Source: Poriferisodalis sp965204125
GTDB taxonomy: Bacteria; Actinomycetota; Acidimicrobiia; Acidimicrobiales; Poriferisodalaceae
Reading direction: 5' to 3'
Assembly (NCBI RefSeq): GCF_965204125.1
Contig: NZ_OZ241968.1
Coordinates: 2,728,001 to 2,792,000, forward strand
Length of the DNA: 64,000 nt
Shown: positions 8,536-18,535 of the stretch, in pieces
How the letters are laid out: the number at the start of each line of letters is the position of its first letter
Position numbering within the stretch: position 1 is the first letter of the stretch
Program-made: the position numbers and the translations under genes
The notes under the pieces: generated by a model
Database searches by the model: none
What the model was told of the DNA's origin: nothing
The model's input: only the letters and a program-made list of their open reading frames with translations

Positions 8536-11500
8536 TCAGCGGGTCCAGTCGTCGAGGGCGGTTTGGTTGATGGCGTTGGGGCCGCCGAAGACGATGAGCT
8601 CGCCGGCGCGGCGCAGGTAGCTGGCGACGATGGTGGGGAGCCGGTCTGGTTGGGTGAGCACGAGGGGGGCGCATCGGCGTGCGAGCAGGGGTGCGGAGGC
8701 TGCGGCGTCGGCGGGGTTGGTGCCGGTGGCGAGCCCGACGGTGTCGGTGGTGAAGCAGACGCGTCCTTCCAGGGCAGGGCTGTCGAGCCAGCGGGCGAAC
8801 TTGACCGCGGTGGCGTAGCGGTCCGCTCCGCCGAGGCGGGTGATGTTCATCGGGCGGTCGCCGGTGCGGTTGGCTTGTGCGATCGCGCGTATCTGGTCCT
8901 CGGTTTCTGTGCTGATGGCGGCGGTGCCGCCCATGACGACGACGTGATCTGCGAACTCGGCCAGATACGCCGCGGCGTCGGGGTGCAGCCCGTCTTCGTC
9001 GACGAGCAGGATCGGGTGGGGTCCCTTGGCGGCGAGCGGGCCGGCTGCGAGGGCGTCGGCGAACACGCGGCTGGATGCGACGATCACGGTGCGTCCCAGC
9101 AGCGGCCCCAGCGTGTCGGGGCGCCCCACACGACGCGCCACCGCGACCGCTGTCGCTTCGGCGTCGTCGGCGGTGATGCGCTCGATGTCCGCGTCGATGT
9201 CGGCCAGAGCTTCGAGGGCTGTATCGGTGATGTGCTCTGTGGAGCCCACCGCGATGATCTCAGTTACGCCGAGGCTCTTGATCCACTCGATCGTGTCGGC
9301 GGGGAGCCCGTGGGGGGCGGTGAGCAGCAGGGCCGCGTCGAGCGCTCCTGCGAGGGGGCCTGCGGTGAGGGCGTCGGTCCAGCTGTGCCCGCCTGCGAGC
9401 ACCACGGTGGCGAGCTTGCCGTCGGCTGCGGCGGCGACCTCGCGTGCTACCGCGAGCGAGGTGGCGTAGCGATCTGGGCCCCACAGCCGCTCGGTCTGGC
9501 CGGCGTCCTGGTCGTCGCCGCCTCCGCCGCCTCCACCGCCGCCGCCACCACCACCGGGGCCGGGGCCGCCTCCGACGTTGACCGACGGCGGCGGGGTTCG
9601 GATGCCGGTGCCGGTGTCGGTGATCGTGAGCGTGACGGTGGCGGGGGAGCCTTCGGCGAGTCCGGCGGGCAGCGTGCCCAGCGAGACGTCGACCTTTTCG
9701 TCGTCGGTGTCGGTGTCGCGGACGGTGACCAGCGTGGTGGTGCCGCTCGTGCGCCCGGCCGGGATGGTGACGCTGTCGGGCGGGGTCCAGTCGCCTTCCT
9801 GGGCAGGGCTGTCCCCCGCTGCGGGCGCGACGACGATCGGGATGACCGCCTGCTGGGCGAGGGCTTCTGAGAGGGTGACGGTGACGGTCGCCGCGGCGGT
9901 CTCGCGCACCGGGTTCGGCGACACGGCTATCGACGCGGTCGGCAGCGCGGTGACCCGCACTGCGACCGACGCGGCCGACAGCGACGACGGGTATGCCGCG
10001 TCTGAGCCGCCGACGGTGTGGGTGATCGTCGCGGTGCCGTCGGTGACGCCGGTGACGGTGACGGTCTGGGGCTGCTGCCAGTTGGCGCTGTCGAACGTCA
10101 GCACGCACGGGTCCGCGGCCGCGCAGGCCACGGTGGCTTTGGCGGTGTCGCCGCTGGTCGGGGTGACGGTCACCGCCGATGAGGGCCGGGCGCCTGCGAG
10201 GCGGACCGTGTAGGTCCCGGCCGCGCCCGCTTTGACCGTCACGTCGGCTGTGCTGATCTGCACGGCGCCGTCGTTGTCGGTGATCGTGACGGTCGCCTGT
10301 GCTCCGTTCTGGTGGCGCGCGTAGCGGTCGCCGAGGTCGTCCACAGGGTCATCGGCCGCGGCGATGCGCAGCCGGATCGTCTCGTCGCCCTCCGCTGTGC
10401 TGTCGTCGGTGATCGTCACGGTCAGGTTCTTGGTGGTGGACGTGTCGGTCGGCCCGAACGTCACCCGCTTGGCGGCGATCGTGTAGTCGGCGCCTTCTGT
10501 GGCAGTGCCGCTGGCCACTACTTCGATGTCGAAGGCGATCTCGGCGGCGGGCAGCGCGGACACCGTGACGGGCACGGTCACCGTGCCGGCGCTCTCGGCG
10601 GCAGCGGCGGTGTGGGTGGTGGTGGCGTCGGCCGCGTTCCCGAACGCTACCGACAGGCCCGCGGTGTCGCCGTCGGCGATGTCGACCCGGGCGCAGGCGG
10701 CGTCCTGCGCGCACGTGCGGCCCGTCGCGGGATGGGTGCGCGTCTCGCGGGACCATCCCGCAGTCGCGGTGGAGATGACGACGTAGTAGTGCTCGTCGCC
10801 CTCGGCGAGGTCGTCGTCGGCGACCGGATCCTCGAAGGTGACGGTGCGCTCGCCCTCCAAGACCGTGACCGTCGAAGGCGGCGACGCGAGGTCCACAGCG
10901 ACATCGGCGAGGCCCGCTTCGGGGGTCGGCAGCGGCGGGTTGGCGATCAGGTGCTCCAGGTCGTTCTGGCGGGAGCGGTCCACGGTGAACGTCAGCCCGC
11001 CCGTGGGCGCCAGGGCGCCCAGGGTGATCGTGAGCTGCGCGGTGGCGCCCTCGTCTGCCGCGTCCCTCGGGGGGTCGACCCGGAACACGTTGCGGGCGGC
11101 GTTGACCTTGACGGAGAACTCCGCGAGGCCGTTGAGCTGGTTCCACGCCGCATCCGACGACTCGGTCGCGTGCGCGATCTTGACATCGCCGGCCGCGACC
11201 GCGGTGACGGTGACGGTCTGGGGATCCTGCCAGTTCGTCGACGTGAAGGTCAGCACGCACGGGTCCGCCGCGCACGACACCGTCGCCTTGTCGGTGTCGC
11301 CGCTGGCCGGCGTGACGGTCACCTCGCCCGCCGGCGCCGTCGCGCCGCTCAACGCGACCATGTAGTCGACGGTCTCGCCGGGGATCAGCACAGCCGACGG
11401 CGGGTCGATGCTGATTCCCGACGCGTTCTCCACGATCCGCAGTTCCAGCCTGTCGGCCTTTTTGGTGACACCGCGGCGGGCCGCCACAGCAGCCAGGCTC

Positions 11501-14500
11501 ATCTGCTCGGGGTTCGGCTCGTCGCGGCTGTCCGAGCGCAGCGTCAGCGTCGCCGTGGCCTGCGTCTGGCCCTCCTCAATGGTGAAATCGGCAGGCAGCC
11601 GGTAGTCGTCGGGGCACGCCCATCCCTTGAAAGCGGGATTGGTGCGGCACTGGGTCCTCACGAACCCGCTGTACTGCTCAAGCGTCGGGTTCGACACCGA
11701 CACCGACCACCCCCCGGGACCCACCGGAATGTCAGCCGTCGCCGTCACCGTCACCGGAGTGCCCTCCAGCACCGGAAACCAGCCCCCCGGCGTGGCAGTC
11801 ACCCCCGACAACGACAACGCCACCGAGCCCACCGCGTCCTCGCTCGTCAACGTCACCAACGCCGTCGACGCGTCGGTCACACGCTCGTAGTAGTCGCCCA
11901 GATCGTCAATCACGGAGTCCGCCGCCGCGATCCTGAACCCGATGAACTCGTCGTCCTCCTCCACGACATCGTCCACGACGTCGATCGTCAGATCCTTGCT
12001 GAACCCGCCGGCGGTGTCGTCAAAGCTCACCGTCGTCGCCGCGAACCCGTAATCCTTGGGATTCCCGTCCGGATTGGCAGCATCGGCGCTGGCACGCGCG
12101 TCCTTGCCGACCCCGTCAGGCACGTCGGTCGCCTCCACCGTGAACGACACCGCAGACTCGGGCAGATGACTGATCGTGACCGGCACCGCCAGCGTGCCGT
12201 CGCCCTCAGCCGCGGTCGCCGTGTACGCGGCAGGGGTGTCCCCGTCGGCGGGCACTGCTGTGCCGATCACGATCTTGGCCTCGTCACGGTCCTCGTCCAC
12301 GATCGTCACCGACGCCAGACGGCCCTGCGCGTGACGCACGTACAGACCGAACAAGTCGCCTGTGCCTGACGCGATGTCCAGATCGATCGCCTGATCGTTC
12401 TCGACCAGGTCGTCGTCGGTGATCGTGATCTCCACGTTCTGGGTCAGCGCACCTGTCGGGGTGAACGTGAACGACTTCGCGTTGATCGTGTAGTCGGTGT
12501 TCTCGGTCGCCAGCCCCGACACCGACACCTCGAACACGACATCGGACTCAGGCGCAGCGCTGATCGTGATCGGCACGCTCACCGTCCCGACGGTCTCGCC
12601 AGGACGCACCATGTGCTTCACAGTCGCCGCAGCATCGCTCCCGAACGCGATCTTCGCGTTGGCGGCCTCGTCGTCGGTGATCGTCAGCGTCGCCTCCGAC
12701 GACGCCCCGTCGGTGTCGGTGGCCGGGTCGCCCTCGGCGTCGCGGCCGTACAGATCTCCCACGTCGTAGTCCACATCAGTGCTGGCCCGCGCCGCGGCGA
12801 TTTGCAGCTTGATCGTCTGGGCTCGCTCCACCAGGGCGTCGTTCTGGATCGCGATCGACACGTTCTTGGTCAACGCCCCGGTCGGCCCGAACGTCACCGA
12901 CTTCGTGGCGATCCGGAAATCGCCTGCCGCCTCCGGCGGCCCCGCGTCGTACTGCGTCGCAGTACCCGAGCCGAGCACCTCCACGTCGAACGTCGTCGAC
13001 GCGCCCGGCAGCGCGCTGACCGTGACCGGCACCGACAGCGTCCCGCCCGACACGTCCTCGGCCACGCTCGCCTCGTACTCAGCGGTCGCCGCAGCGTCGC
13101 TGCCGAACGCGACCGTCGGGCCGGCGTCGGCCTCGTCGTCGGTGATCGTCACGGTCGCCTTGGAGCCGCTGGCATGACGCGCGTACAGATCGCCCAGGTC
13201 ATCAGGCGTGACATCCGCCGCCGCGATCTGCAGCTCCACGGTCTCGTCGAGCTCCACCAGGCTGTCGTCTCGCAGCGTGACCGTGACGTTCTTGGTCACC
13301 GACCCGTCCGTCTCGGCCGTGTCGGTCGGCCCGAACGTCACCGACGCCGGCACCGTGTAGTCCCCGGCCGCACCCTTCGTCGCGGTGCCCGCCGCGGTGA
13401 TATCGAACGACGTGTTGGTCTGGGGCCGCGCGGACACCGTCACCGGCACCAGCACCGTCGCAGGCGAGGTCTTGTTCTCCGCCGCCGACACCGTGTGCGC
13501 AGCCGTCGCCGAAGCAGAGCTGCCGAACGCGATCTTGGCGTTGGTCGTCTCGTCGTCGGTGATGTCGACCGTCGCGGTGGCCGACGCGCCCGACGGCACC
13601 GACCAGCCCGTCGCCGGCCGCCCGATCGTCACGGTGAACGACTCGGCGCCCTCCACCAGGTTGTCCTGGGCGATGGGCACCGTCAACGTCGCGGTGGTCA
13701 TGTTCTGCGCCACCGTCACCGTGGCCGGCGTCGTGCCCGTGTCCGCCGTGGTGGCGGTGCTTCCCGAGTAGTTGTAGGTCACCGAGAGGTCCTGGCCCGC
13801 TGACGCGGTCGGCGCGCGGCCCAAGGTGACCGTCAGCGACGCGTCCGAGCCCTCCGCGGTGGGTCCCGTGTAGTCGATCTTGTAGGTCTTGGTCGACGCG
13901 TTCACCGTCACGTCGACGTCGTCGACCGAAAGCGTCGTCGGGTACCGCGTCGTGTCGCCGCTGGTCTGCACGTCGTGGTCGATGTCGGGGGTGCCCACCG
14001 CCACGCCGGTCACCGTGAACGTCTTCTCGTCGTCCCAGTTCGACGCCGTGAACGTGTACGACGCCGGGCTCACGGTCGCCTTGCCGGTGTCGTCGCTTCG
14101 TGCGCGCACTGTCACGCTGCCGGTCGGCTTGGTCGCCAGCCTCACCGTGTAGGAGACCGTCTCGCCCACCTCCACCGCGACCGACCCCGCCGACACCTTC
14201 ACCGCGGGCACCGCCGGGGTGCCCGACACGAACCCCCACGCGCCGTTGCGGGCGTCGCTCACGGCGCGCACCCGCACCCGATACAGCCTGTCGTTGGTCA
14301 GGCTGCTGATCGTGTGCCCGGTGGCGGTGCCGGTGTGGGCGGCGTCCACCCAGCCCGCCGACGCCGACGGATTCGCGCCCGTCTGCACCGCCTGAGCGTT
14401 CGGCGCGGCCGTCGCCGACGCCGACGTGTAGTGCACGTCATAGCCCGACAGCGCCGCCGCCGCCGGGGCGGTCCACGACAGAACCAGCTTCGCGCTCTCC

Positions 14501-16854
14501 CCGCGCACCCCCAGACTCGACGGGGCGGCGGCGACGTCGTTGTCGACGATCGTGATCGTCAGCGTCCCCGCCGAGTCATGCCCCGCAGCCGACGGCTCCA
14601 AGACCAGATCCTCGTCGAGCTCCACCACAGTGTCGCCCTTGATCGTCACATCGCCCGTGCCCGACATCGCGTTCGCAGCGACCGCGATCGACGCCGGCAG
14701 CGTGTAATCCGCCGTCGTCGCCGTCGACGTGTTCGTCGCCGCCAAGGTCACCGTCACACCCTGAGAACCCGCCGCTGCCGACAGTGTCGCCGTCACCGTC
14801 ACCGTCTGATCCGCGTCGGTCTCGGTCACCGAACCCGACACCACCGACAGCGTCACCGTCGGCTGCGTCGGCGCCGCAGGCATGCCCGTCGTGTGCGCCC
14901 ACGCGCCGTTGCCCGCGGCGCTGGCGGCGCGCACACGCACCCGATACGTGTCGCCGTTCGTCAGACTCTCGATCGTGTGCGTCGTGGCCGAGGCCCCGCC
15001 GGTGACCGTGCCGCCGGTCACCCAGCCCATCGACGCGTCAGTGCCTTGCGCCTCCGCGTCATTCGTCACAGCCCCGTTGCCTGACGTCGGCGCCGTCGTG
15101 TACTGCACCGCATAACCCGACAGCACCCCCGACGGCGCCGTCCACGACAGATCCAGCTCCCCGCTGGCGCCCGCCGCAGCCGACAGGCCCGTCGGCGCCG
15201 CGGGCGTGTCGTCATCGGTGATCGTCACCGTCGCCGTCGCGGTGCCGCCCGAGGTCACCGACCAGCCCGTCGCCGTCGCCGGGCTGATCGACACCGTGAA
15301 CGTCTCATGGGCCTCCACGTCGGTGTCGGTCTTGGTCGGCACGCTCAACGACGCCGTCGTCGCGTTCGCCGACACCGACACCGTCGTCGGCGGCGAATTC
15401 AGATCGGCCGCGCTCGCCGTGCTGGGGTTCGCGTAGCCGTAGCTCACCGTGAACGCCAGCCCGCCCGTCGGCGCGGCCTCGCCCAGCCTGATCGTCAACG
15501 ACGCCGACGATCCCTCTGTCGCCGACGCCGTCGACGACGCGAACTCATAGGTCTTCGCCGACACCGGCACAGCGGTCACCGTCAACGCCACCGACGCCGC
15601 CGACGAGTAGTCCGTGTCCGAACTGGTCACCGCATGGGACACCGTCGCCGATCCCGCCTCTGCGCCGGTGACCGTGACCGTCTGCGCTGTCGCCCAGTTC
15701 CCCGACGAACCGCCCGTGAACGTCATCGCGCCGGTCACCGTCGCCTTGGCCGACGGGCTGACCGACGGCGTCACCGTCACCGTCGCGGTCGGCTCAGAGT
15801 TCAGCTTCACCGTGTAGGTCGCCGTCGCGCCCACCTGCATCGACAGCGCCGTCTCCGACACCGTCACACCCGCCGTGTCGTCATCGGTGATCGATATCGA
15901 CACGGCATCACTCGCGGTGTACCCCGTCGCCGACGCCGTCACCGCCAGCGTCTCGGCGTCCTCGTCGATGTCGTCGTCGACGATCGTCAACGACGCCGTC
16001 CCCGACGTCGAACCCGACGTGATCGTGATCGACGCCGGCAGCATGTAATCGCCCGACGTCACCCCCGTGCCGCTGACCGACAGGTTCACCGTCACATCCG
16101 ACGTCGGCGCCGACGGCACCGACGCCGTCAACTCCACCACCCTGTCAGTATCGGACTCCGCCACCGTGCCATCAGCCTCATCACTCGCCAACGAGATCTC
16201 CGGCATAGCCGCCGACTGCCCCAACAAGCCCTTCACCGTGATCGCGAACGCACGGGCTGAACCCGTCCGCTCCCAGGTGGCGCTGGACGGGGTGTTCTGA
16301 CGTGTGAGGTACGTCGTGTCGTCGATGGACCAGCCTGTGGCGCTGTCCGCATCCTCTTGATCCCTGGTCGTGGTCAGGATCTCGAAGTTGGTGTTGTCGG
16401 TCGTGTACACCATCAGGAAGTAGTTCGTGCTGGCGTCCAGCCCGGCGCTGTCGGGCGCCGCGAACGACACCCAGCCCGACGATGTGGTCTCCGGAACGTC
16501 CAGATCGTGGACCTTCGCGTTCGGGCTGCCGCCGGTCTTGGCCGACCACACCTCCGCCTTGAGCTTCGGGGTCTGCGCAGAGGTCAGAGCGGTGCGCGTG
16601 CGCACCTCGATGCTCGACAGCGTGTAGCCGCCGCTGTTGGCCCCCGTCGAGAACCTGCTGACAGACAAGCTCCCGTTAGTGCCGAAGTAGATCGTCTGGC
16701 CGCCCAGCTTCGTCGAGTTGCTTACCAGCTTGATCGGCGTCGGGTCCTGCGCCTCAGCCGGCGGCACCCCTCCGAAGAACAGCACGGGCACTGCCGCCAG
16801 CGCTGCTGCCGCCAGCAGCACCAGGCAGCGCCGCCAAGCCCGTCGGCGCCTCAC
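8536..16854 (-). CDS. Giant secreted repeat protein: Calx-beta/FN3 repeats with C-terminal cell-wall-binding (CWB2) repeats
   Basis: A 2,772-residue exported protein. GTG start, Arg-rich n-region, hydrophobic core and likely signal-peptidase site after PPAEA (about residue 35). Residues about 40-205 form an N-terminal beta domain, perhaps of the choice-of-anchor type. Calx-beta-like modules ending in TITDDE, SITDDD or IVDND follow through about residue 2400. Two fibronectin III domains (WTAPSG near 565, WTAPAA near 790) and several modules rich in TVTVTG lie between. A glycine tract near 2430 separates three PF04122-type repeats (about 2445-2772: ERLWGPDRYATS, RLGGADRYATA, VVVMGGTAAIS), which attach to cell-wall polymers. 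Role inferred: adhesion or surface layer. A run of 14 G lies upstream. Confidence 0.9.
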   Translation of the reverse strand: MRRRRAWRRCLVLLAAAALAAVPVLFFGGVPPAEAQDPTPIKLVSNSTKLGGQTIYFGTNGSLSVSRFSTGANSGGYTLSSIEVRTRTALTSAQTPKLKAEVWSAKTGGSPNAKVHDLDVPETTSSGWVSFAAPDSAGLDASTNYFLMVYTTDNTNFEILTTTRDQEDADSATGWSIDDTTYLTRQNTPSSATWERTGSARAFAITVKGLLGQSAAMPEISLASDEADGTVAESDTDRVVELTASVPSAPTSDVTVNLSVSGTGVTSGDYMLPASITITSGSTSGTASLTIVDDDIDEDAETLAVTASATGYTASDAVSISITDDDTAGVTVSETALSMQVGATATYTVKLNSEPTATVTVTPSVSPSAKATVTGAMTFTGGSSGNWATAQTVTVTGAEAGSATVSHAVTSSDTDYSSAASVALTVTAVPVSAKTYEFASSTASATEGSSASLTIRLGEAAPTGGLAFTVSYGYANPSTASAADLNSPPTTVSVSANATTASLSVPTKTDTDVEAHETFTVSISPATATGWSVTSGGTATATVTITDDDTPAAPTGLSAAAGASGELDLSWTAPSGVLSGYAVQYTTAPTSGNGAVTNDAEAQGTDASMGWVTGGTVTGGASATTHTIESLTNGDTYRVRVRAASAAGNGAWAHTTGMPAAPTQPTVTLSVVSGSVTETDADQTVTVTATLSAAAGSQGVTVTLAATNTSTATTADYTLPASIAVAANAMSGTGDVTIKGDTVVELDEDLVLEPSAAGHDSAGTLTITIVDNDVAAAPSSLGVRGESAKLVLSWTAPAAAALSGYDVHYTSASATAAPNAQAVQTGANPSASAGWVDAAHTGTATGHTISSLTNDRLYRVRVRAVSDARNGAWGFVSGTPAVPAVKVSAGSVAVEVGETVSYTVRLATKPTGSVTVRARSDDTGKATVSPASYTFTASNWDDEKTFTVTGVAVGTPDIDHDVQTSGDTTRYPTTLSVDDVDVTVNASTKTYKIDYTGPTAEGSDASLTVTLGRAPTASAGQDLSVTYNYSGSTATTADTGTTPATVTVAQNMTTATLTVPIAQDNLVEGAESFTVTIGRPATGWSVPSGASATATVDITDDETTNAKIAFGSSASATAAHTVSAAENKTSPATVLVPVTVSARPQTNTSFDITAAGTATKGAAGDYTVPASVTFGPTDTAETDGSVTKNVTVTLRDDSLVELDETVELQIAAADVTPDDLGDLYARHASGSKATVTITDDEADAGPTVAFGSDAAATAEYEASVAEDVSGGTLSVPVTVSALPGASTTFDVEVLGSGTATQYDAGPPEAAGDFRIATKSVTFGPTGALTKNVSIAIQNDALVERAQTIKLQIAAARASTDVDYDVGDLYGRDAEGDPATDTDGASSEATLTITDDEAANAKIAFGSDAAATVKHMVRPGETVGTVSVPITISAAPESDVVFEVSVSGLATENTDYTINAKSFTFTPTGALTQNVEITITDDDLVENDQAIDLDIASGTGDLFGLYVRHAQGRLASVTIVDEDRDEAKIVIGTAVPADGDTPAAYTATAAEGDGTLAVPVTISHLPESAVSFTVEATDVPDGVGKDARASADAANPDGNPKDYGFAATTVSFDDTAGGFSKDLTIDVVDDVVEEDDEFIGFRIAAADSVIDDLGDYYERVTDASTALVTLTSEDAVGSVALSLSGVTATPGGWFPVLEGTPVTVTATADIPVGPGGWSVSVSNPTLEQYSGFVRTQCRTNPAFKGWACPDDYRLPADFTIEEGQTQATATLTLRSDSRDEPNPEQMSLAAVAARRGVTKKADRLELRIVENASGISIDPPSAVLIPGETVDYMVALSGATAPAGEVTVTPASGDTDKATVSCAADPCVLTFTSTNWQDPQTVTVTAVAAGDVKIAHATESSDAAWNQLNGLAEFSVKVNAARNVFRVDPPRDAADEGATAQLTITLGALAPTGGLTFTVDRSRQNDLEHLIANPPLPTPEAGLADVAVDLASPPSTVTVLEGERTVTFEDPVADDDLAEGDEHYYVVISTATAGWSRETRTHPATGRTCAQDAACARVDIADGDTAGLSVAFGNAADATTTHTAAAAESAGTVTVPVTVSALPAAEIAFDIEVVASGTATEGADYTIAAKRVTFGPTDTSTTKNLTVTITDDSTAEGDETIRLRIAAADDPVDDLGDRYARHQNGAQATVTITDNDGAVQISTADVTVKAGAAGTYTVRLAGARPSSAVTVTPTSGDTAKATVACAAADPCVLTFDSANWQQPQTVTVTGVTDGTATITHTVGGSDAAYPSSLSAASVAVRVTALPTASIAVSPNPVRETAAATVTVTLSEALAQQAVIPIVVAPAAGDSPAQEGDWTPPDSVTIPAGRTSGTTTLVTVRDTDTDDEKVDVSLGTLPAGLAEGSPATVTLTITDTGTGIRTPPPSVNVGGGPGPGGGGGGGGGGGGGDDQDAGQTERLWGPDRYATSLAVAREVAAAADGKLATVVLAGGHSWTDALTAGPLAGALDAALLLTAPHGLPADTIEWIKSLGVTEIIAVGSTEHITDTALEALADIDADIERITADDAEATAVAVARRVGRPDTLGPLLGRTVIVASSRVFADALAAGPLAAKGPHPILLVDEDGLHPDAAAYLAEFADHVVVMGGTAAISTETEDQIRAIAQANRTGDRPMNITRLGGADRYATAVKFARWLDSPALEGRVCFTTDTVGLATGTNPADAAASAPLLARRCAPLVLTQPDRLPTIVASYLRRAGELIVFGGPNAINQTALDDWTR

Positions 16855-16887
16855 GCCTGTACCCGATCTCGCCCGCAGCCGTAACTC

Positions 16888-16901
16888 GGGGGGGGGGGGG
16901 G
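16888..16901. repeat. Homopolymer tract G14 (C14 on the surface-gene strand)
   Basis: Fourteen consecutive G, 34-47 bases upstream of the GTG of the surface-protein gene. An ATG-initiated frame from 16990 on the minus strand enters the tract one base out of phase with the surface protein. Loss of one base or gain of two would join that frame to it without a stop. Tracts of this length are prone to slippage, so it may act as a phase-variation switch, or the count may be a sequencing or assembly error. Confidence 0.9.
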
Positions 16902-16989
16902 TCGCAGAGACGCGCCGAATGAGGCTTCGTGCTCAGCTCATCGGCGCCGGCGGAACGGTAGGTGCTCACGGCAGGCCACGATAACGGCA

Positions 16990-17053
16990 TCCACAGAGCC
17001 AGCAGTGGTTATGTACAGCCATTCACAGAGCCAACGACACTCATATACAGCAA
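16990..17053. repeat. Two imperfect 32-base direct repeats
   Basis: Units 16990-17021 and 17022-17053 share CACAGAGCCA near the start and TATGTACAGC versus CATATACAGC near the end, exactly 32 bases apart, with a divergent middle. Their place upstream of the surface-protein gene makes them possible regulator sites. Two copies without unique spacers are not a CRISPR. Confidence 0.5.
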
Positions 17054-17216
17054 TCATGCGCAGCTGGCGTCCTCGCCAGAACGCCGGTGAGATGCGCCCG
17101 CCGAGGGGTGCCGCGCTCGGGCCGTCAACCATTCGCACACCGGACGTTGGGCTGCCATTGCCCTGACGATGCCAGCCACCGCACCCGACGGCCGGCAAGA
17201 CGCGAAGGCGCCGAGG

Positions 17217-18491
17217 TCACGGGGCGAGGGCGGTGATGGGGATGACGGACACGCCGTCGGGGTGTTCGAATCCGTAGCCGCCGGCGGTGATGATCGCGAG
17301 GCGCGACGGTGTTCCGCTGCGGTCGGGGTCGACTCTGTCTTGCAGGCGGCGGAGTGATCGGACGCCTTCTTCGATGCCTTGCTCGCTGCCGAGCTTGACC
17401 TCAGCGGCGACCCAGCGGCCGTCGGGGTGCTTGACGATCACGTCGACTTCCAAGCCGTCGCTGTCGCGGTAGTGGGACAGGTCGAGGCTGTTGGCCTGTC
17501 CGTAGACGCGGAGGTCGCGCACGACCAACGACTCGAACAGCAGCCCGACGAAGCTTCGGTTTCGCATCACCGATTCGAGATTGGTTTCCAGGGCCGCCAC
17601 AGCCAGCGAGGGGTCAGCGAAGTGGCGCTTCGGCGCGTTCCGCAACTGCGCCCTCGAGGTGAGATGGGGCTTCCAGGCTCGCAGATCCTCGATCACGAAC
17701 AGGCGCTCCAGGGCCGCCATGTACGAAGACACGGTGCGGCGCTCTATGGCGCCCTGCTCGTCAGCGGTGTCATTGGCCAAGGTGGCGAAGCTCGCCTCGG
17801 TGGAGATGTTTCGCCCGAGCGAGGCGAGCAGCTTGCGGACTCCTGCGGGATTGCGGGCCACCCCGTCCACTCGGGAAACGTCGGTGCGGCTGATCTCGTC
17901 GAGGTAGCCGCGGGTGGCCCGCAGCGCCGTGGCCAGGTCGGCGTTCAGGAGCTGTGGCCAACCGCCTCGGCAGGCCGCTTCCATCACGTCGTCGAGGCTG
18001 AGACCGCGATCTGGGGCGGAGCACCGCCCGGGTTCGAACAAGCCGTCCAGCGAGATGCTGCCGTCAGACAGGCCGGACTCGAGCAGGCTCATGGGCCGCA
18101 TCCTCACCCGAAGCACCCTTCCCGCCCCTGAGTGGCGGGTGATGTCGTCGGGGGGGTTGGCAGAGCCGGTCAGGATGAACTGGCCCGCCTCGCCCCGGTC
18201 GTCGCAGGCACGGCGCATCGGATTCCAGATTTCCGGTGCAAGCTGCCATTCGTCCAACAGTCGCGGTGTCGGGCCCTCCAGCACCGGGGCGGGGTCCAGG
18301 TTGGAGGCCAGCAGGGAACTGGCCCGAGCGTCAAGAAGCACCTCGCTTCGGGCGAATCGCTTGCCGGTCCACGTCTTTCCACAAGCCCGCGGCCCCTCGA
18401 TCAGCACTGCGGGCGCTGCCGCCAGCGAAGCCTCCATTTCGGCATCCACCACCCGTGGCCGGTAGCCGGCCGGGGTCAGCTGCTGTGCCAT
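17217..18491 (-). CDS. AAA ATPase with DUF4143 domain
   Basis: A 424-residue protein of the AAA_14/DUF4143 family. Walker A GPRACGKT (residues 33-40), a Walker B-like RLLDEWQL (about 74) and the sensor-like LTGSANPP are present. The C-terminal part ends in a PD-(D/E)xK-like core, with EVDVIV and AAEVKLGSEQ, as is usual for DUF4143. The ATG at 18491 is chosen because GGAGG (18497-18501 on the opposite strand) lies five bases before it; the frame runs open to 18566. The cellular role of this family is not established. It stands alone, with two palindromes over its promoter, which suggests tight or self-regulated expression. Confidence 0.85.
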   Translation of the reverse strand: MAQQLTPAGYRPRVVDAEMEASLAAAPAVLIEGPRACGKTWTGKRFARSEVLLDARASSLLASNLDPAPVLEGPTPRLLDEWQLAPEIWNPMRRACDDRGEAGQFILTGSANPPDDITRHSGAGRVLRVRMRPMSLLESGLSDGSISLDGLFEPGRCSAPDRGLSLDDVMEAACRGGWPQLLNADLATALRATRGYLDEISRTDVSRVDGVARNPAGVRKLLASLGRNISTEASFATLANDTADEQGAIERRTVSSYMAALERLFVIEDLRAWKPHLTSRAQLRNAPKRHFADPSLAVAALETNLESVMRNRSFVGLLFESLVVRDLRVYGQANSLDLSHYRDSDGLEVDVIVKHPDGRWVAAEVKLGSEQGIEEGVRSLRRLQDRVDPDRSGTPSRLAIITAGGYGFEHPDGVSVIPITALAP

Positions 18492-18522
18492 CTGTGCCTC
18501 CAGTGACGGGCGACTAGTCAGC

Positions 18523-18528
18523 ATTGTA
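18523..18528 (-). promoter_or_regulatory. -10 box of the ATPase gene
   Basis: TACAAT read leftwards, giving a start point near 18516 and a short leader of about 25 bases carrying GGAGG before the ATG. The expected -35 position falls inside the proximal palindrome at 18536-18553. Confidence 0.5.
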
Positions 18529-18535
18529 GCGTTGA

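Larger units (their letters stand above)
16855..17216. other. 362-base gene-free region upstream of the surface-protein gene
   Basis: This holds the upstream signals of the giant surface-protein gene (read leftwards) after the ATPase stop. It contains a 14-base G run (16888-16901) and two imperfect 32-base direct repeats (16990-17053). Short frames through it, such as one from 17198 to 16938, show no recognisable family and read like chance frames. No confident -10/-35 pair or RNA gene was found. Confidence 0.7.

Noticed and set aside
10312..12369. Long open frames on the plus strand inside the surface-protein gene (also 12613-13803 and 15307-16260)
   Set aside because: Arg/His-rich shadow frames created by repetitive GC-rich codons of the minus-strand gene; no family sequence and no start signals.
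16938..17198. 86-residue gene upstream of the surface protein
   Set aside because: No recognisable family, no ribosome site and unlikely composition; lies in the repeat-bearing control region.
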